NCBI GenBank assembly: GCA_903927775.1
Contig: CAIYOE010000015.1
Span: 1-5,822, forward strand
DNA: 5,822 bases
Reading direction: 5' to 3'
Source: an uncultured Micrococcales bacterium
GTDB taxonomy: Bacteria > Actinomycetota > Actinomycetes > Actinomycetales > Microbacteriaceae
Position 1 is the first letter of the stretch. Each line of letters opens with the position of its first letter. This document shows positions 1 through 5,822 of this stretch, piece after piece. The notes beneath the pieces were generated by a model. It worked only from the letters and a program-made list of their open reading frames with translations, was not told the DNA's origin and did no database searches. The translations under genes were made by a program, and so were the position numbers.

Positions 1-140
1 TCCTGCTTGAGAATCTTGATTGCTACCGAACGCAAAATGATTTCGTCGTGTGCCTGCCAAACTTCGCCCATGCCGCCGGTGGCGATCAGGCTTTCAAGTT
101 TGTAGCGTCCCCCAAAGACGTTTCCGATTTCTGGTTTCAT
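1..140 (-). CDS. pknA: Ser/Thr protein kinase, PknA-type, N-terminal 46 residues only (cut by window edge)
   Basis: This is the start of a eukaryotic-type Ser/Thr kinase that transfers phosphate from ATP to cell-wall and division proteins. The visible 46 residues contain the glycine-rich ATP loop [12 protein letters not shown] (residues 19-30) and the VAIK motif, whose lysine 42 should anchor the ATP phosphates. The IATGGMG loop and a lysine at position 42 match M. tuberculosis PknA as I recall it, and differ from PknB, whose loop reads GFGGMSEV. The ATG at 138-140 overlaps the pbpA stop as ATGA, so translation is probably coupled. The rest of the kinase domain, the transmembrane segment and any extracellular part lie outside the window. 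PknA is preferred over PknB on loop sequence and gene order. The kinase family is certain; the paralogue assignment is fairly secure. Confidence 0.9.
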   Translation of the reverse strand, partial: MKPEIGNVFGGRYKLESLIATGGMGEVWQAHDEIILRSVAIKILKQ

Positions 141-1582
141 TTGTTCAGTACCGCCTGCATCACTTTTCTGGCAACCGGAGCAGCAAGCAGATTGCCAAAG
201 CCGCGCTGTCCCATGCCTCCCCCGTCTTCAATCACAACTGCCACGGCAACCTTTGGGTTATTCGCCGGAGCAAAACCGGTAAACCAAAGGGTGTATGGCG
301 CACTGCCCCCGTTTTGCGCGGTGCCAGTTTTGCCGGCCACCACCACTCCGGGAATCTGTCCGTTAGAGCTGACACCGTTTTGCACGGCGCCAATCATCAT
401 CTGCTTGACCAACTTTGCGGTGTCGCTCGAAACCGGCTGAGCCAACACCTGAGCGTTTGGCTGGTCCAGGATCGAAAGGTTTGAGGACTGCACGAACGAA
501 ACCAGGTTCGGCTTCATCATCACTCCGCCGTTAGCAATCGCAGCGCTCACCATGGCAATCTGCAGCGGGGTCACGCGGTCATCGAACTGACCGAAGGCGC
601 TCAGACCGGTCTGGGAATCATCCATGTTGGTTGGATAAATGCTGGGGGTCACGGTCAGCGGAATCTTGAGCGCCTTGCCAAAACCGAAAAGTTCGGCCTG
701 CGCGCGAATCTTGTCCTGACCTAGGGCGATACCCAGCTGTGCAAATGGAATGTTGCAGGAAAGTCGCAGGGCGTCGGCTATTGAAACCCTGGCCGCTCCG
801 CCGCACTTGCCCTCGCCCGAGTTGTAAATGAAGGTCTTGGTTCCCGGCAGCTGGAACTTGGCTGGGTTAGGGAAAGTATCGGTTGGCTTGTAGCCGTTGG
901 CGATTGCAGCCGAGGCCACGATTACCTTGAAAACCGAGCCCGGTGCATAAAGTTGACCGCTGATTGCACGGTTGATTAGCGGCTGGTCAGGGCTGGCAAT
1001 CAACTTGTTATAGGCGGTTTGAGCGGCAGAATCGTGTGCGGCCAGCGGGTTTGGGTCGAATCCCGGTTTGGAAACCATCGCCAAAATCTTGCCGGTCGAA
1101 GGCTCAATGGCCACCACCGCGCCCTTGAGTTTGCCAAGGGCATCCCAGGCAGCCCTCTGAATTTTGGGCTGAATGGTTAGCTCCACCGATGCACCGGAAA
1201 CCGGGTTGCCCGAGAGCAGAGCGTTTACCTGCTCAAAAAACTGCGATGAGTTCTTGCCGCTCAGGTACGAGTTCATGGCTTGTTCGATACCCGTGGCACC
1301 CTGGTAGTTGCTGTAAAAACCAGTGACCGCCGAGTACATGGGATCCGAGAAATACCTGCGGAAGTGATATTGGTCTGCGCTTGGCATGGACTGCACCACC
1401 GGAATGCCAGCCACCAAAACCGCACCGCGCTTGGTCTTGTAGCTGTCGTACAGGGTGCGCACATTGCGTTGGTCGCTGTTAAGGGTGTCTGCAAATCCGA
1501 ATTGGATCAGGGTCGACGCCACAAACAAGCTGGCGAACATTGCCATGATTACGGCTGAAATACGTTTGAGTTCGCGGTTCAA
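137..1582 (-). CDS. pbpA: Class B penicillin-binding protein (peptidoglycan transpeptidase) PbpA
   Basis: This DD-transpeptidase cross-links peptidoglycan outside the membrane and is the probable partner of the adjacent RodA. The protein has 481 residues, close to the roughly 490 of mycobacterial PbpA. A single N-terminal membrane anchor (about 9-28) is followed by a dimerisation/pedestal region (about 30-140) and the transpeptidase domain (about 150-478). All three active-site motifs are present: SVFK with nucleophile Ser216 and Lys219, SCN at 275-277, and KTGT at 418-421. The only two cysteines, C260 and C276, are extracytoplasmic and flank the SxN motif, where the mycobacterial protein is reported to have a disulfide. 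The start is TTG (1580-1582), overlapping the rodA stop as TTGA. It is chosen because MNRELKRIS aligns with the N-terminus of mycobacterial PbpA (MNASLRRIS), and because the next in-frame ATG (residue 13) would cut into the membrane anchor. The stop overlaps the kinase start. Confidence 0.96.
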   Translation of the reverse strand: MNRELKRISAVIMAMFASLFVASTLIQFGFADTLNSDQRNVRTLYDSYKTKRGAVLVAGIPVVQSMPSADQYHFRRYFSDPMYSAVTGFYSNYQGATGIEQAMNSYLSGKNSSQFFEQVNALLSGNPVSGASVELTIQPKIQRAAWDALGKLKGAVVAIEPSTGKILAMVSKPGFDPNPLAAHDSAAQTAYNKLIASPDQPLINRAISGQLYAPGSVFKVIVASAAIANGYKPTDTFPNPAKFQLPGTKTFIYNSGEGKCGGAARVSIADALRLSCNIPFAQLGIALGQDKIRAQAELFGFGKALKIPLTVTPSIYPTNMDDSQTGLSAFGQFDDRVTPLQIAMVSAAIANGGVMMKPNLVSFVQSSNLSILDQPNAQVLAQPVSSDTAKLVKQMMIGAVQNGVSSNGQIPGVVVAGKTGTAQNGGSAPYTLWFTGFAPANNPKVAVAVVIEDGGGMGQRGFGNLLAAPVARKVMQAVLNK

Positions 1583-2967
1583 ATCGACACCGCCCTAGGT
1601 GCGCCACCGGCACTGTCGGAAACCCTCAGCAACAAACCAACGATTATCCAGTTTGCCAACAGCGATGAACCACCCGCCGCCAAGAAAGGTGTGGTTAGGC
1701 CGGTGAGTGGGACCACTCGGGTCACGCCCCCGATCACAATGAAGGTCTGAAGTGCCACCACAAAAGACAGACCGGTTGCTAGCAGTTTGCTGAAGTCGTC
1801 GGGGTGGGTGAAACCGATTCGGATTCCTCGCGAAACCATCAGAACATAAAGAACCAAAATGCAGAACAACCCAGCGAGCCCTAGTTCTTCGCCCAGGCTA
1901 CTAATGATGAAGTCGCTTTCCGCAAGTGGAACCAGTTGCGGTAAGCCGCCGCCGAGACCAGCGCCTAGAAGCGAACCGTGGGCCAGCCCAAAATTGCCCT
2001 GAGCCAACTGGTAACTGCCGCCAATCGCGTTGTAGTTGACCGGGTCAAACGGGTTCAACCAGGCGTTGATTCGCCCAGACACATAGGACATGAGGCGGCC
2101 GGCAACCAGGGCGCCCGTCACGAACATTCCCAGGCCCACCACCACGTAAATGGCGCGGCCGGTTGCCAGGTAGATCATCACGATGAACAAGCCAAAGTAC
2201 AACAGGCTGGTTCCCAGGTCTCGCTGGAAAACCAGAATGCCCAGGCTGGCGGCCCAAATCAACAAAATCGGCCCAAGCTCGCGGGCACGTGGCAGGCGAA
2301 CTCCAAGGATGCGCCGCCCGACCAGCGCCAGCGAATCGCGGCGGGTAACCAGGTAGCCGGCAAAGAAAATAGTTAGGGCAATCTTGGCTAACTCACCCGG
2401 CTGAAAAGTGAACTGACCCACGCCAATCCAAAGGCGAGCACCATTGATGGTCTTGCCCAAGCCAGGAACCAGTGGCGAAAGCAGCAGCGCTGCACCAATC
2501 ACCATTGCGATGTAAACGTAGCGGCGCAGGAACAGGTGATTAGGAATAAAGAACACAACGAGCATGGCAATCGCAATGGCGATGCAGGTCCAGACCACCT
2601 GCTTTCCGGCGAATAGGTTGGTTTGGTGCTGCGCGATTCTGGCCAAATCTAGTCGATAGATCTCGGCAATACCAAGGCCGTTCAAAACCACTGCCACCGG
2701 CAGCAGAATCGGGTCGGCTTCGCTGGCACGCATTCGCAACAAAGTGTGAAAAGCCAACGAAAGCAGCGCCACTGGCAGCCAGTACAACCAGATGTCGGAA
2801 CGCAAAATAGCAATCGTGCTCAGCTGAATCTGTGCCAGCTCGTAGGCGTTGATACCAAGCGCAAAAATCAATAACGCTGCCTCAACGTTGCGGCTGCGCG
2901 GAACAATTCGAATGATTCTTCCGATAGCCGCGGTGTTCAGCGACTGGGTTCCCGGTTTCGTCGCCAT
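1579..2967 (-). CDS. rodA: SEDS-family peptidoglycan glycosyltransferase RodA
   Basis: This polytopic membrane enzyme polymerises lipid II into glycan strands and normally pairs with a class B PBP, here the next gene. The 462 residues match the roughly 470 of actinobacterial RodA, and about twelve hydrophobic segments can be counted. SEDS hallmarks are the INGARLWI segment (174-181), GQFTFQPGELAK (184-195), QRDLGTS (248-254), SYQLAQ (318-323) and LAESDFIISSLGEELG (348-363). Asp352 there corresponds to the catalytic aspartate of SEDS enzymes. The C-terminal signature VVPLTGLTTPFLAAGGSS lies at 418-435. Position beside pbpA rather than in the ftsZ/mur cluster argues for RodA over FtsW. The ATG at 2965-2967 shares its first base with the pstP stop (TAATG), preceded by a GGTGG stretch 3 bases upstream that may serve as ribosome-binding site. 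No frameshift or missing motif is seen. Confidence 0.96.
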   Translation of the reverse strand: MATKPGTQSLNTAAIGRIIRIVPRSRNVEAALLIFALGINAYELAQIQLSTIAILRSDIWLYWLPVALLSLAFHTLLRMRASEADPILLPVAVVLNGLGIAEIYRLDLARIAQHQTNLFAGKQVVWTCIAIAIAMLVVFFIPNHLFLRRYVYIAMVIGAALLLSPLVPGLGKTINGARLWIGVGQFTFQPGELAKIALTIFFAGYLVTRRDSLALVGRRILGVRLPRARELGPILLIWAASLGILVFQRDLGTSLLYFGLFIVMIYLATGRAIYVVVGLGMFVTGALVAGRLMSYVSGRINAWLNPFDPVNYNAIGGSYQLAQGNFGLAHGSLLGAGLGGGLPQLVPLAESDFIISSLGEELGLAGLFCILVLYVLMVSRGIRIGFTHPDDFSKLLATGLSFVVALQTFIVIGGVTRVVPLTGLTTPFLAAGGSSLLANWIIVGLLLRVSDSAGGAPRAVSI

Positions 2968-4217
2968 TAGCCACCAACCTGGGTCAGTGCGGCAATCTCG
3001 CGAAGCGCATCCTTGTAATCGGTGGCAATGATCGTCTGTGCAATGGCAGCCTGTTGAAATGGCGTTAGGGCACTTACATCGATGCTGGTTTCACGGTACA
3101 AATGGCTGAACTTGATCGGTCCCAAAGACTCGTGGATGCCCTGGTAAACGGCAATCTTGCCGTTGAACTCGCCAACGTAGTAGCGGGTCTGCGTGTATTG
3201 GTAGCCCAGGCTCAGAACGCCAACACCGGCCAGGGTGAGCACCAAAACAACCAGCAGTTGGCGCAAGCGGTGGTTGCGAATCTTGGCCCGAGTTTGGCTC
3301 AGGATATAGTCCAGGTATTCGTCGGACTCGGGCTGGTAGGCGGCAGGGTCCTGGCTCAGACCCAGCAGGTCTGGCAGCAGGCGAGGGTTAAAGATACGCA
3401 GTAGCCGGTTGCCTCGATGGTCGTCGATCACGATTTCGTTGGCGGCCGAACCCACGTACTGAGCCGAAGGCAAAAAGTCGCTCTCCACATTCGGCGCCAG
3501 CACATCGACCACAACCACGGTCACGTTGTCGGGTGCGCCGTATTCCAGGGCTTCGCTGACCAGCAGATCGCAGGCTTCTTCGGCCTGGGCGTGGCTGTTC
3601 AGGATTCCGCCCATGATGTTTTCGGGAACCACGCCGCACAGGCCATCGCTGCACAACAACCAGCGGTCACCCGGTTTGGTGTCCAGGGTGAAGGCATCGA
3701 TGTCTGGTTGCTCTTCTATATCTCCAAGCACACGCATCAAAACACTGCGACGAGGGTGGGTCAAAGCCTCTTCTGGCGTGATGCGGCCCAGGTCAACCAG
3801 ACGCTGAACAAAGGTGTGGTCGATGGTGACCTGCTTTAGCTCGCCGTCGCGTTGCAGGTAGACCCGAGAGTCACCGATGTGCGCGATATTCACCTGATTG
3901 TCGGTGAATAGAATGCCACTAAAGGTGGTGCCCAGACCGGCTAGTTCGCTGTGGTCTTTAACTGTTTGGCCAAGCGCGCGATTGGCCTCTTGCATGGTGT
4001 GGACCAGGGCTTTTTTGGCTGACTCGGGTGAGGCAAATACGCCGTCGATTTGAGCCACGCGTTGGCTCACAAGTGCACTGGCGATGTCGCCGCCGGCGTG
4101 ACCGCCCATTCCATCGGCTACGAAAAACAGTTGGTAACCCGAGTAACCAGAGTCCTGATTGCTCTTACGAACTCGTCCGATATCGGACAGTGCGTGGCTT
4201 ACTGTCTTGATGGCCAT
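2967..4217 (-). CDS. pstP: PP2C-type Ser/Thr phosphatase PstP, membrane-anchored
   Basis: This metal-dependent phosphatase removes phosphate from Ser/Thr kinases of the PknA/PknB type and their substrates. The PP2C catalytic domain occupies about 4-240. It has RKSNQD (17-22), VADGMGGHAGG with metal-binding Asp35 (33-43), GTTFSG (96-101), IGDSR with Asp116 (114-118), LLCSDGL with Asp191 (187-193) and PDNVTVVVV with Asp230 (229-237). A juxtamembrane linker (about 245-318) ends in basic residues, followed by one transmembrane helix (about 320-338). The extracellular tail is only 78 residues (339-416). It keeps the YYVGEFNGKIAVYQGI motif but lacks the long Pro/Ser/Thr-rich end of the roughly 510-residue M. 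tuberculosis protein, and it contains no cysteine. The gene lies 11 bases after fhaB with a weak ribosome-binding site, so it is probably expressed by read-through. Its TAA stop overlaps the rodA ATG. Confidence 0.96.
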   Translation of the reverse strand: MAIKTVSHALSDIGRVRKSNQDSGYSGYQLFFVADGMGGHAGGDIASALVSQRVAQIDGVFASPESAKKALVHTMQEANRALGQTVKDHSELAGLGTTFSGILFTDNQVNIAHIGDSRVYLQRDGELKQVTIDHTFVQRLVDLGRITPEEALTHPRRSVLMRVLGDIEEQPDIDAFTLDTKPGDRWLLCSDGLCGVVPENIMGGILNSHAQAEEACDLLVSEALEYGAPDNVTVVVVDVLAPNVESDFLPSAQYVGSAANEIVIDDHRGNRLLRIFNPRLLPDLLGLSQDPAAYQPESDEYLDYILSQTRAKIRNHRLRQLLVVLVLTLAGVGVLSLGYQYTQTRYYVGEFNGKIAVYQGIHESLGPIKFSHLYRETSIDVSALTPFQQAAIAQTIIATDYKDALREIAALTQVGG

Positions 4218-4228
4218 ATTTGGTTGGC

Positions 4229-4768
4229 CTAGGCTCTCAACTCAAAAACGGTGTTGCCAATCTGAACCGGAACACCAATCTTTACGGTCACCGGAGTTCC
4301 CACGCGCTTGCCGTTCACATAGGTGCCGTTGGTGGAGTTCAGGTCTTGGATCAGCCAATCGCCGTTCATGAGCACCAGCTTGGCGTGATGCGTGCTGGCA
4401 AACTCATCGCGGATCACCAGGTCGGCGTTGTCGGCACGGCCAATCGAGATCTCGCGGCGGTCTAGGCGCAGCTCCTGACCCTTGCGGGCTCCAGCGGTGA
4501 TAGACAACTTGCTTGCAATTATTTGCGGCTCGCTGCCCTCGAGGTCCAGGGTCGGTATTCCACCGGTGTCGGTTGGTGCGGGAGTATTCAGCGGTGCCGC
4601 CGGAATCACGGGGGCCGAAACCACCACCGGGGCGTTTGCCTCTGCCACTCGCGAAACCACTTTTTGGCCGAACAGGTCGGCGCGAATCACACTGAGGATG
4701 CTGAAAACGAAAATCCAAAGCACGGCCAAAAAGCCCACTCGAACCAAAAACAGCGCTAGATCACTCAT
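4229..4768 (-). CDS. fhaB: FHA-domain protein FhaB (FipA-like), membrane-anchored
   Basis: This small phosphothreonine-reading protein probably docks phosphorylated division or cell-wall proteins at the membrane. The mycobacterial orthologue FipA (Rv0019c) has been linked to PknA and FtsZ. The 179 residues consist of an N-terminal hydrophobic helix (about 4-28), an Ala/Pro/Val/Thr-rich linker (about 40-80) and a C-terminal FHA domain (about 87-179). The FHA core is intact: IGR with phosphate-contacting Arg111 (109-111), STHH (125-128) and LNSTNGTYVNG (143-153). The ATG at 4766-4768 is chosen because MSDLALFLVRVGFLAVLWIF aligns with the mycobacterial N-terminus. A TTG 18 bases upstream (4784-4786) would add six residues, MLSRCR, with no counterpart. 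The start overlaps the end of fhaA as ATGAGTGA (8 bases), so translation is likely coupled. The linker makes it longer than the 155-residue M. tuberculosis protein. Confidence 0.94.
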   Translation of the reverse strand: MSDLALFLVRVGFLAVLWIFVFSILSVIRADLFGQKVVSRVAEANAPVVVSAPVIPAAPLNTPAPTDTGGIPTLDLEGSEPQIIASKLSITAGARKGQELRLDRREISIGRADNADLVIRDEFASTHHAKLVLMNGDWLIQDLNSTNGTYVNGKRVGTPVTVKIGVPVQIGNTVFELRA

Positions 4769-5438
4769 TCGGCACCGACTTAGCAATCACGCGAAAGACA
4801 AACTCGCTGTGTCCCGCGTTGATAACGGTGTCACCTTTAATGCCGATCTCGGTGATGGCTCGGCCAGAAACCTTGGTGCCGTTGGTGGACTTAAGGTCCC
4901 TCACACCCGCGTTTTTGCCATCCCAGACCACCTCAAAGTGGTTTCGGCTCAGGCCCTTGTCATCGATCTGAATATCGGCGCTGGCATCGCGGCCAACCAC
5001 GTTTCGTGACTTGCTCAATAGGTAGCGCTTGCCGGCAACATCTAGCACCGGAGTCCACTGCACCTTGACCTCTTGGGTCTGTGAGGCAACCTCGATGCGC
5101 CCGATTGGCAGGGTTCCGTCTTGCGCCAAGGTGATTACAAGTGCGGCGCCAAACTGAAAGCCTTGCTTCTTGGCGTGACGAGTGACCGATTCGGTGAGCT
5201 CTGCAATCAGCGGTTGCCCAAGCACCGCCATGCGCTCGAAATCGGGGGTAGACAAACGAACGCGGAAACTGTTCGGTGCAAGGATGCGGTCTCGGTCCAG
5301 GATGCTGCTTTTGGCGTCCATCTCGTTTTTGATCGCCGAAGCAATCTCGATCGACTGGAGGTCGCTCTTAAAGGTCTTGGTGAACGCACCGGTGACCAGG
5401 CGTTCCAATCCCTTTTCAAAGTTCTCTAGAAAACCCAA
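4761..5438 (-). CDS. fhaA: DUF3662/FHA-domain protein FhaA
   Basis: FhaA is a cytosolic phosphothreonine-binding regulator of peptidoglycan synthesis. In mycobacteria it binds the phosphorylated MurJ/MviN partner at the growth zones. The 225 residues show the DUF3662 domain at about 1-115 (including RDRILAPNSFRVRLS at 49-63), a short linker, and a C-terminal FHA domain at about 128-220. FHA residues present are VGR with Arg150, the GLSRNH motif with Ser164 and His167 (162-167), and LKSTNGT (182-188). The commonly seen Asn or Gly before STNG is Lys183 here. The protein is less than half the size of M. tuberculosis FhaA (about 527) because it lacks the long Gly/Tyr/Pro/Gln-rich middle. A short form is, from memory, usual in Microbacteriaceae. 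The start is TTG (5436-5438), supported by an AAGGA ribosome-binding site five bases upstream and by the conserved MGFLENFEKGLER N-terminus. It is the first gene of the operon. Confidence 0.95.
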   Translation of the reverse strand: MGFLENFEKGLERLVTGAFTKTFKSDLQSIEIASAIKNEMDAKSSILDRDRILAPNSFRVRLSTPDFERMAVLGQPLIAELTESVTRHAKKQGFQFGAALVITLAQDGTLPIGRIEVASQTQEVKVQWTPVLDVAGKRYLLSKSRNVVGRDASADIQIDDKGLSRNHFEVVWDGKNAGVRDLKSTNGTKVSGRAITEIGIKGDTVINAGHSEFVFRVIAKSVPNE

Positions 5439-5443
5439 AGCCG

Positions 5444-5448
5444 TCCTT
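5444..5448 (-). promoter_or_regulatory. Ribosome-binding site of fhaA
   Basis: On the minus strand AAGGA is followed by the five bases CGGCT and then the TTG start of fhaA. This is the clearest Shine-Dalgarno site in the window and decides the TTG start. The downstream genes, whose starts overlap or nearly touch the preceding gene, have weaker or no obvious sites, consistent with coupling. Confidence 0.75.
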
Positions 5449-5517
5449 AGTTAAAGCCTGATTACGAGTTTAACCGTTGCCGAGCATATTTGGCGTGGCG
5501 TGCATGCATCGGGCTCT

Positions 5518-5523
5518 GATAAT
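5518..5523 (+). promoter_or_regulatory. Candidate -10 box for tRNA-Leu
   Basis: GATAAT differs from TATAAT at one base and would place the transcription start near 5530, giving a short precursor leader before the tRNA at 5554. A matching -35 is not evident. TTGGCG at 5490-5495 is 22 bases away, too far for a normal spacer. Treat this as a candidate only. Confidence 0.35.
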
Positions 5524-5553
5524 CTTCTGAAGTTGCCTTAAATTTAGACATCC

Positions 5554-5639
5554 GCGCGGGTGGCGAAATGGCAGACGCGCTGGCTTCAGGTGCCAGTGCC
5601 CGCAAGGGCGTGTGGGTTCAAGTCCCATCCCGCGCACCA
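5554..5639 (+). tRNA. tRNA-Leu(CAG), CCA encoded
   Basis: The 86-base gene folds into a complete class II tRNA. The acceptor stem GCGCGGG (5554-5560) pairs with CCCGCGC (5629-5635), followed by discriminator A5636 and an encoded CCA (5637-5639). The anticodon stem CTGGC/GCCAG (5580-5584 and 5592-5596) closes the loop TTCAGGT, with anticodon CAG at 5587-5589, which reads the leucine codon CUG. A long variable arm (GCCC paired with GGGC, about 5597-5610) is typical of tRNA-Leu. The T arm is GTGGG, TTCAAGT, CCCAT (5612-5628). It is divergent from fhaA; a tRNA-Leu occupies the same place in M. tuberculosis (leuT). Confidence 0.97.
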
Positions 5640-5654
5640 CGTTTCCCCAAAAAA

Positions 5655-5680
5655 GACCTCGTTATCGGGGTCCTTTCTTG
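5655..5680 (+). terminator. Intrinsic terminator after tRNA-Leu, possibly bidirectional
   Basis: GACCTCG (5655-5661) pairs with CGGGGTC (5666-5672) around the loop TTAT, giving a seven-base-pair stem with one G-U pair, followed by CTTTCTT on the plus strand. It starts 15 bases after the tRNA CCA and should end the tRNA transcript. Read on the minus strand, the same stem is followed by six uninterrupted T bases (complement of A5649-A5654), a better terminator tail than the plus-strand one. It may therefore also stop a transcript entering from the right. Confidence 0.75.
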
Positions 5681-5822
5681 CATCGCGGTCAGAAAAAACC
5701 TGCGTTCATGAATGTCGGTCAGTTTCACCCCGACTCTGTTAATTTCATTAGGGTCAGGGTTTCCGCTTGGCTTTATATCGTTTGAGACCTAACGTTTAAG
5801 CAAAAAGAGTTGCTAAAAAGAA
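5681..5822. other. AT-rich non-coding stretch right of the tRNA terminator
   Basis: No supportable gene is seen in these 142 bases. Minus-strand reading frames entering from the right edge stop early (for example TAA at 5796-5798 and 5773-5775), so a gene tail could exist but cannot be shown. It contains a weak inverted repeat AGCAA/TTGCT at 5799-5814 and a TATATC at 5775-5780 that could be a -10 box for a gene beyond the window. Base composition is visibly more AT-rich than the coding block, as expected of an intergenic region. Confidence 0.5.

Larger units (their letters stand above)
5439..5553. promoter_or_regulatory. Divergent promoter region between fhaA operon and tRNA-Leu
   Basis: This 115-base gap must drive transcription in both directions, because fhaA (minus) and the tRNA (plus) point away from each other. 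On the plus strand GATAAT at 5518-5523 is a 5/6 match to a -10 box and lies 30 bases before the tRNA. On the minus strand TATGCT (5488-5483) and TAAACT (5472-5467) are possible -10 boxes for fhaA, giving leaders of roughly 20-40 bases. No convincing TTGACA-like -35 is seen at normal spacing for any of them. A perfect palindrome TGCATGCA sits at 5501-5508. That the region is regulatory is safe; the individual boxes are weak. Confidence 0.55.

Noticed and set aside
48..484. Plus-strand open frames opposite the kinase start and the pbpA 3' end
   Set aside because: They are antisense to conserved genes with intact motifs, have no recognisable domains, and overlap each other in different frames.
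1978..2376. Plus-strand open frame of 132 residues inside rodA
   Set aside because: Gln/Ala/His-rich antisense translation of a membrane-protein gene; composition is typical of a shadow frame.
3102..3839. Plus-strand open frames of 100 and 140 residues inside pstP
   Set aside because: Antisense to the conserved PP2C and ectodomain sequence, with no domain or ribosome-binding site to support them.
4482..5009. Plus-strand open frame of 175 residues across fhaB and fhaA
   Set aside because: Long only because the opposite strand is coding; it spans two real genes and carries no recognisable motif.
5560..5742. Plus-strand 60-residue open frame starting in the tRNA
   Set aside because: It covers the tRNA-Leu and its terminator, both of which explain the sequence fully.
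5687..5757. Three copies of GGTCAG (5687, 5717, 5752)
   Set aside because: Hexamers with uneven spacing (30 and 35 bases) and unrelated flanks; too short to claim as a repeat array or operator set.
5799..5814. Inverted repeat AGCAA/TTGCT as a terminator
   Set aside because: The stem is only five base pairs, AT-rich, and lacks a T run downstream on either strand.
5620..5822. Attachment site of an integrated element at the tRNA-Leu 3' end
   Set aside because: tRNA 3' ends are common integration sites, but no second copy of the tRNA end and no integrase fragment is visible in the window.

Overview
This window matches a highly conserved actinobacterial locus for cell-wall growth and Ser/Thr phosphosignalling. 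Six protein genes lie on the minus strand, and a tRNA-Leu lies divergently on the plus strand. In transcription order (right to left) they are fhaA, fhaB, pstP, rodA, pbpA and the 5' end of a pknA-type kinase cut by the left edge. As I recall it, this is the order of the Mycobacterium tuberculosis block Rv0020c to Rv0015c, including the tRNA-Leu (leuT) next to fhaA. The moderate GC content, compact proteins, short FhaA and two TTG starts suggest a small-genome actinobacterium, perhaps a Microbacteriaceae relative. That placement is inference only.

Layout: bases 1-140 hold the kinase N-terminus with its glycine loop and catalytic lysine. Bases 137-1582 hold PbpA (class B PBP), 1579-2967 RodA (SEDS glycosyltransferase), 2967-4217 PstP (PP2C phosphatase), 4229-4768 FhaB and 4761-5438 FhaA. 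The genes overlap by 1 to 8 bases at four of the five junctions and are 11 bases apart at the other, as expected of one polycistronic, translationally coupled message. Bases 5439-5553 are a divergent regulatory region. Bases 5554-5639 are tRNA-Leu(CAG) with an encoded CCA, followed by a hairpin terminator at 5655-5680. Bases 5681-5822 are AT-rich and I see no supportable gene in them.

How the genes work together: RodA polymerises lipid II into glycan strands and PbpA cross-links them. PknA (with PknB, expected just beyond the left edge) phosphorylates cell-wall and division proteins on threonine, PstP removes those phosphates, and the FHA proteins FhaA and FhaB read them. The arrangement is therefore an enzyme pair plus its kinase, phosphatase and phospho-readers in one operon.

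I found no previously undescribed system, mobile element, CRISPR array or integrated element. The observations most worth checking are modest: a short, cysteine-free PstP ectodomain, an enlarged Pro/Ala/Thr linker in FhaB, an asymmetric bidirectional terminator after the tRNA, and the divergent promoter region with a perfect 8-bp palindrome.
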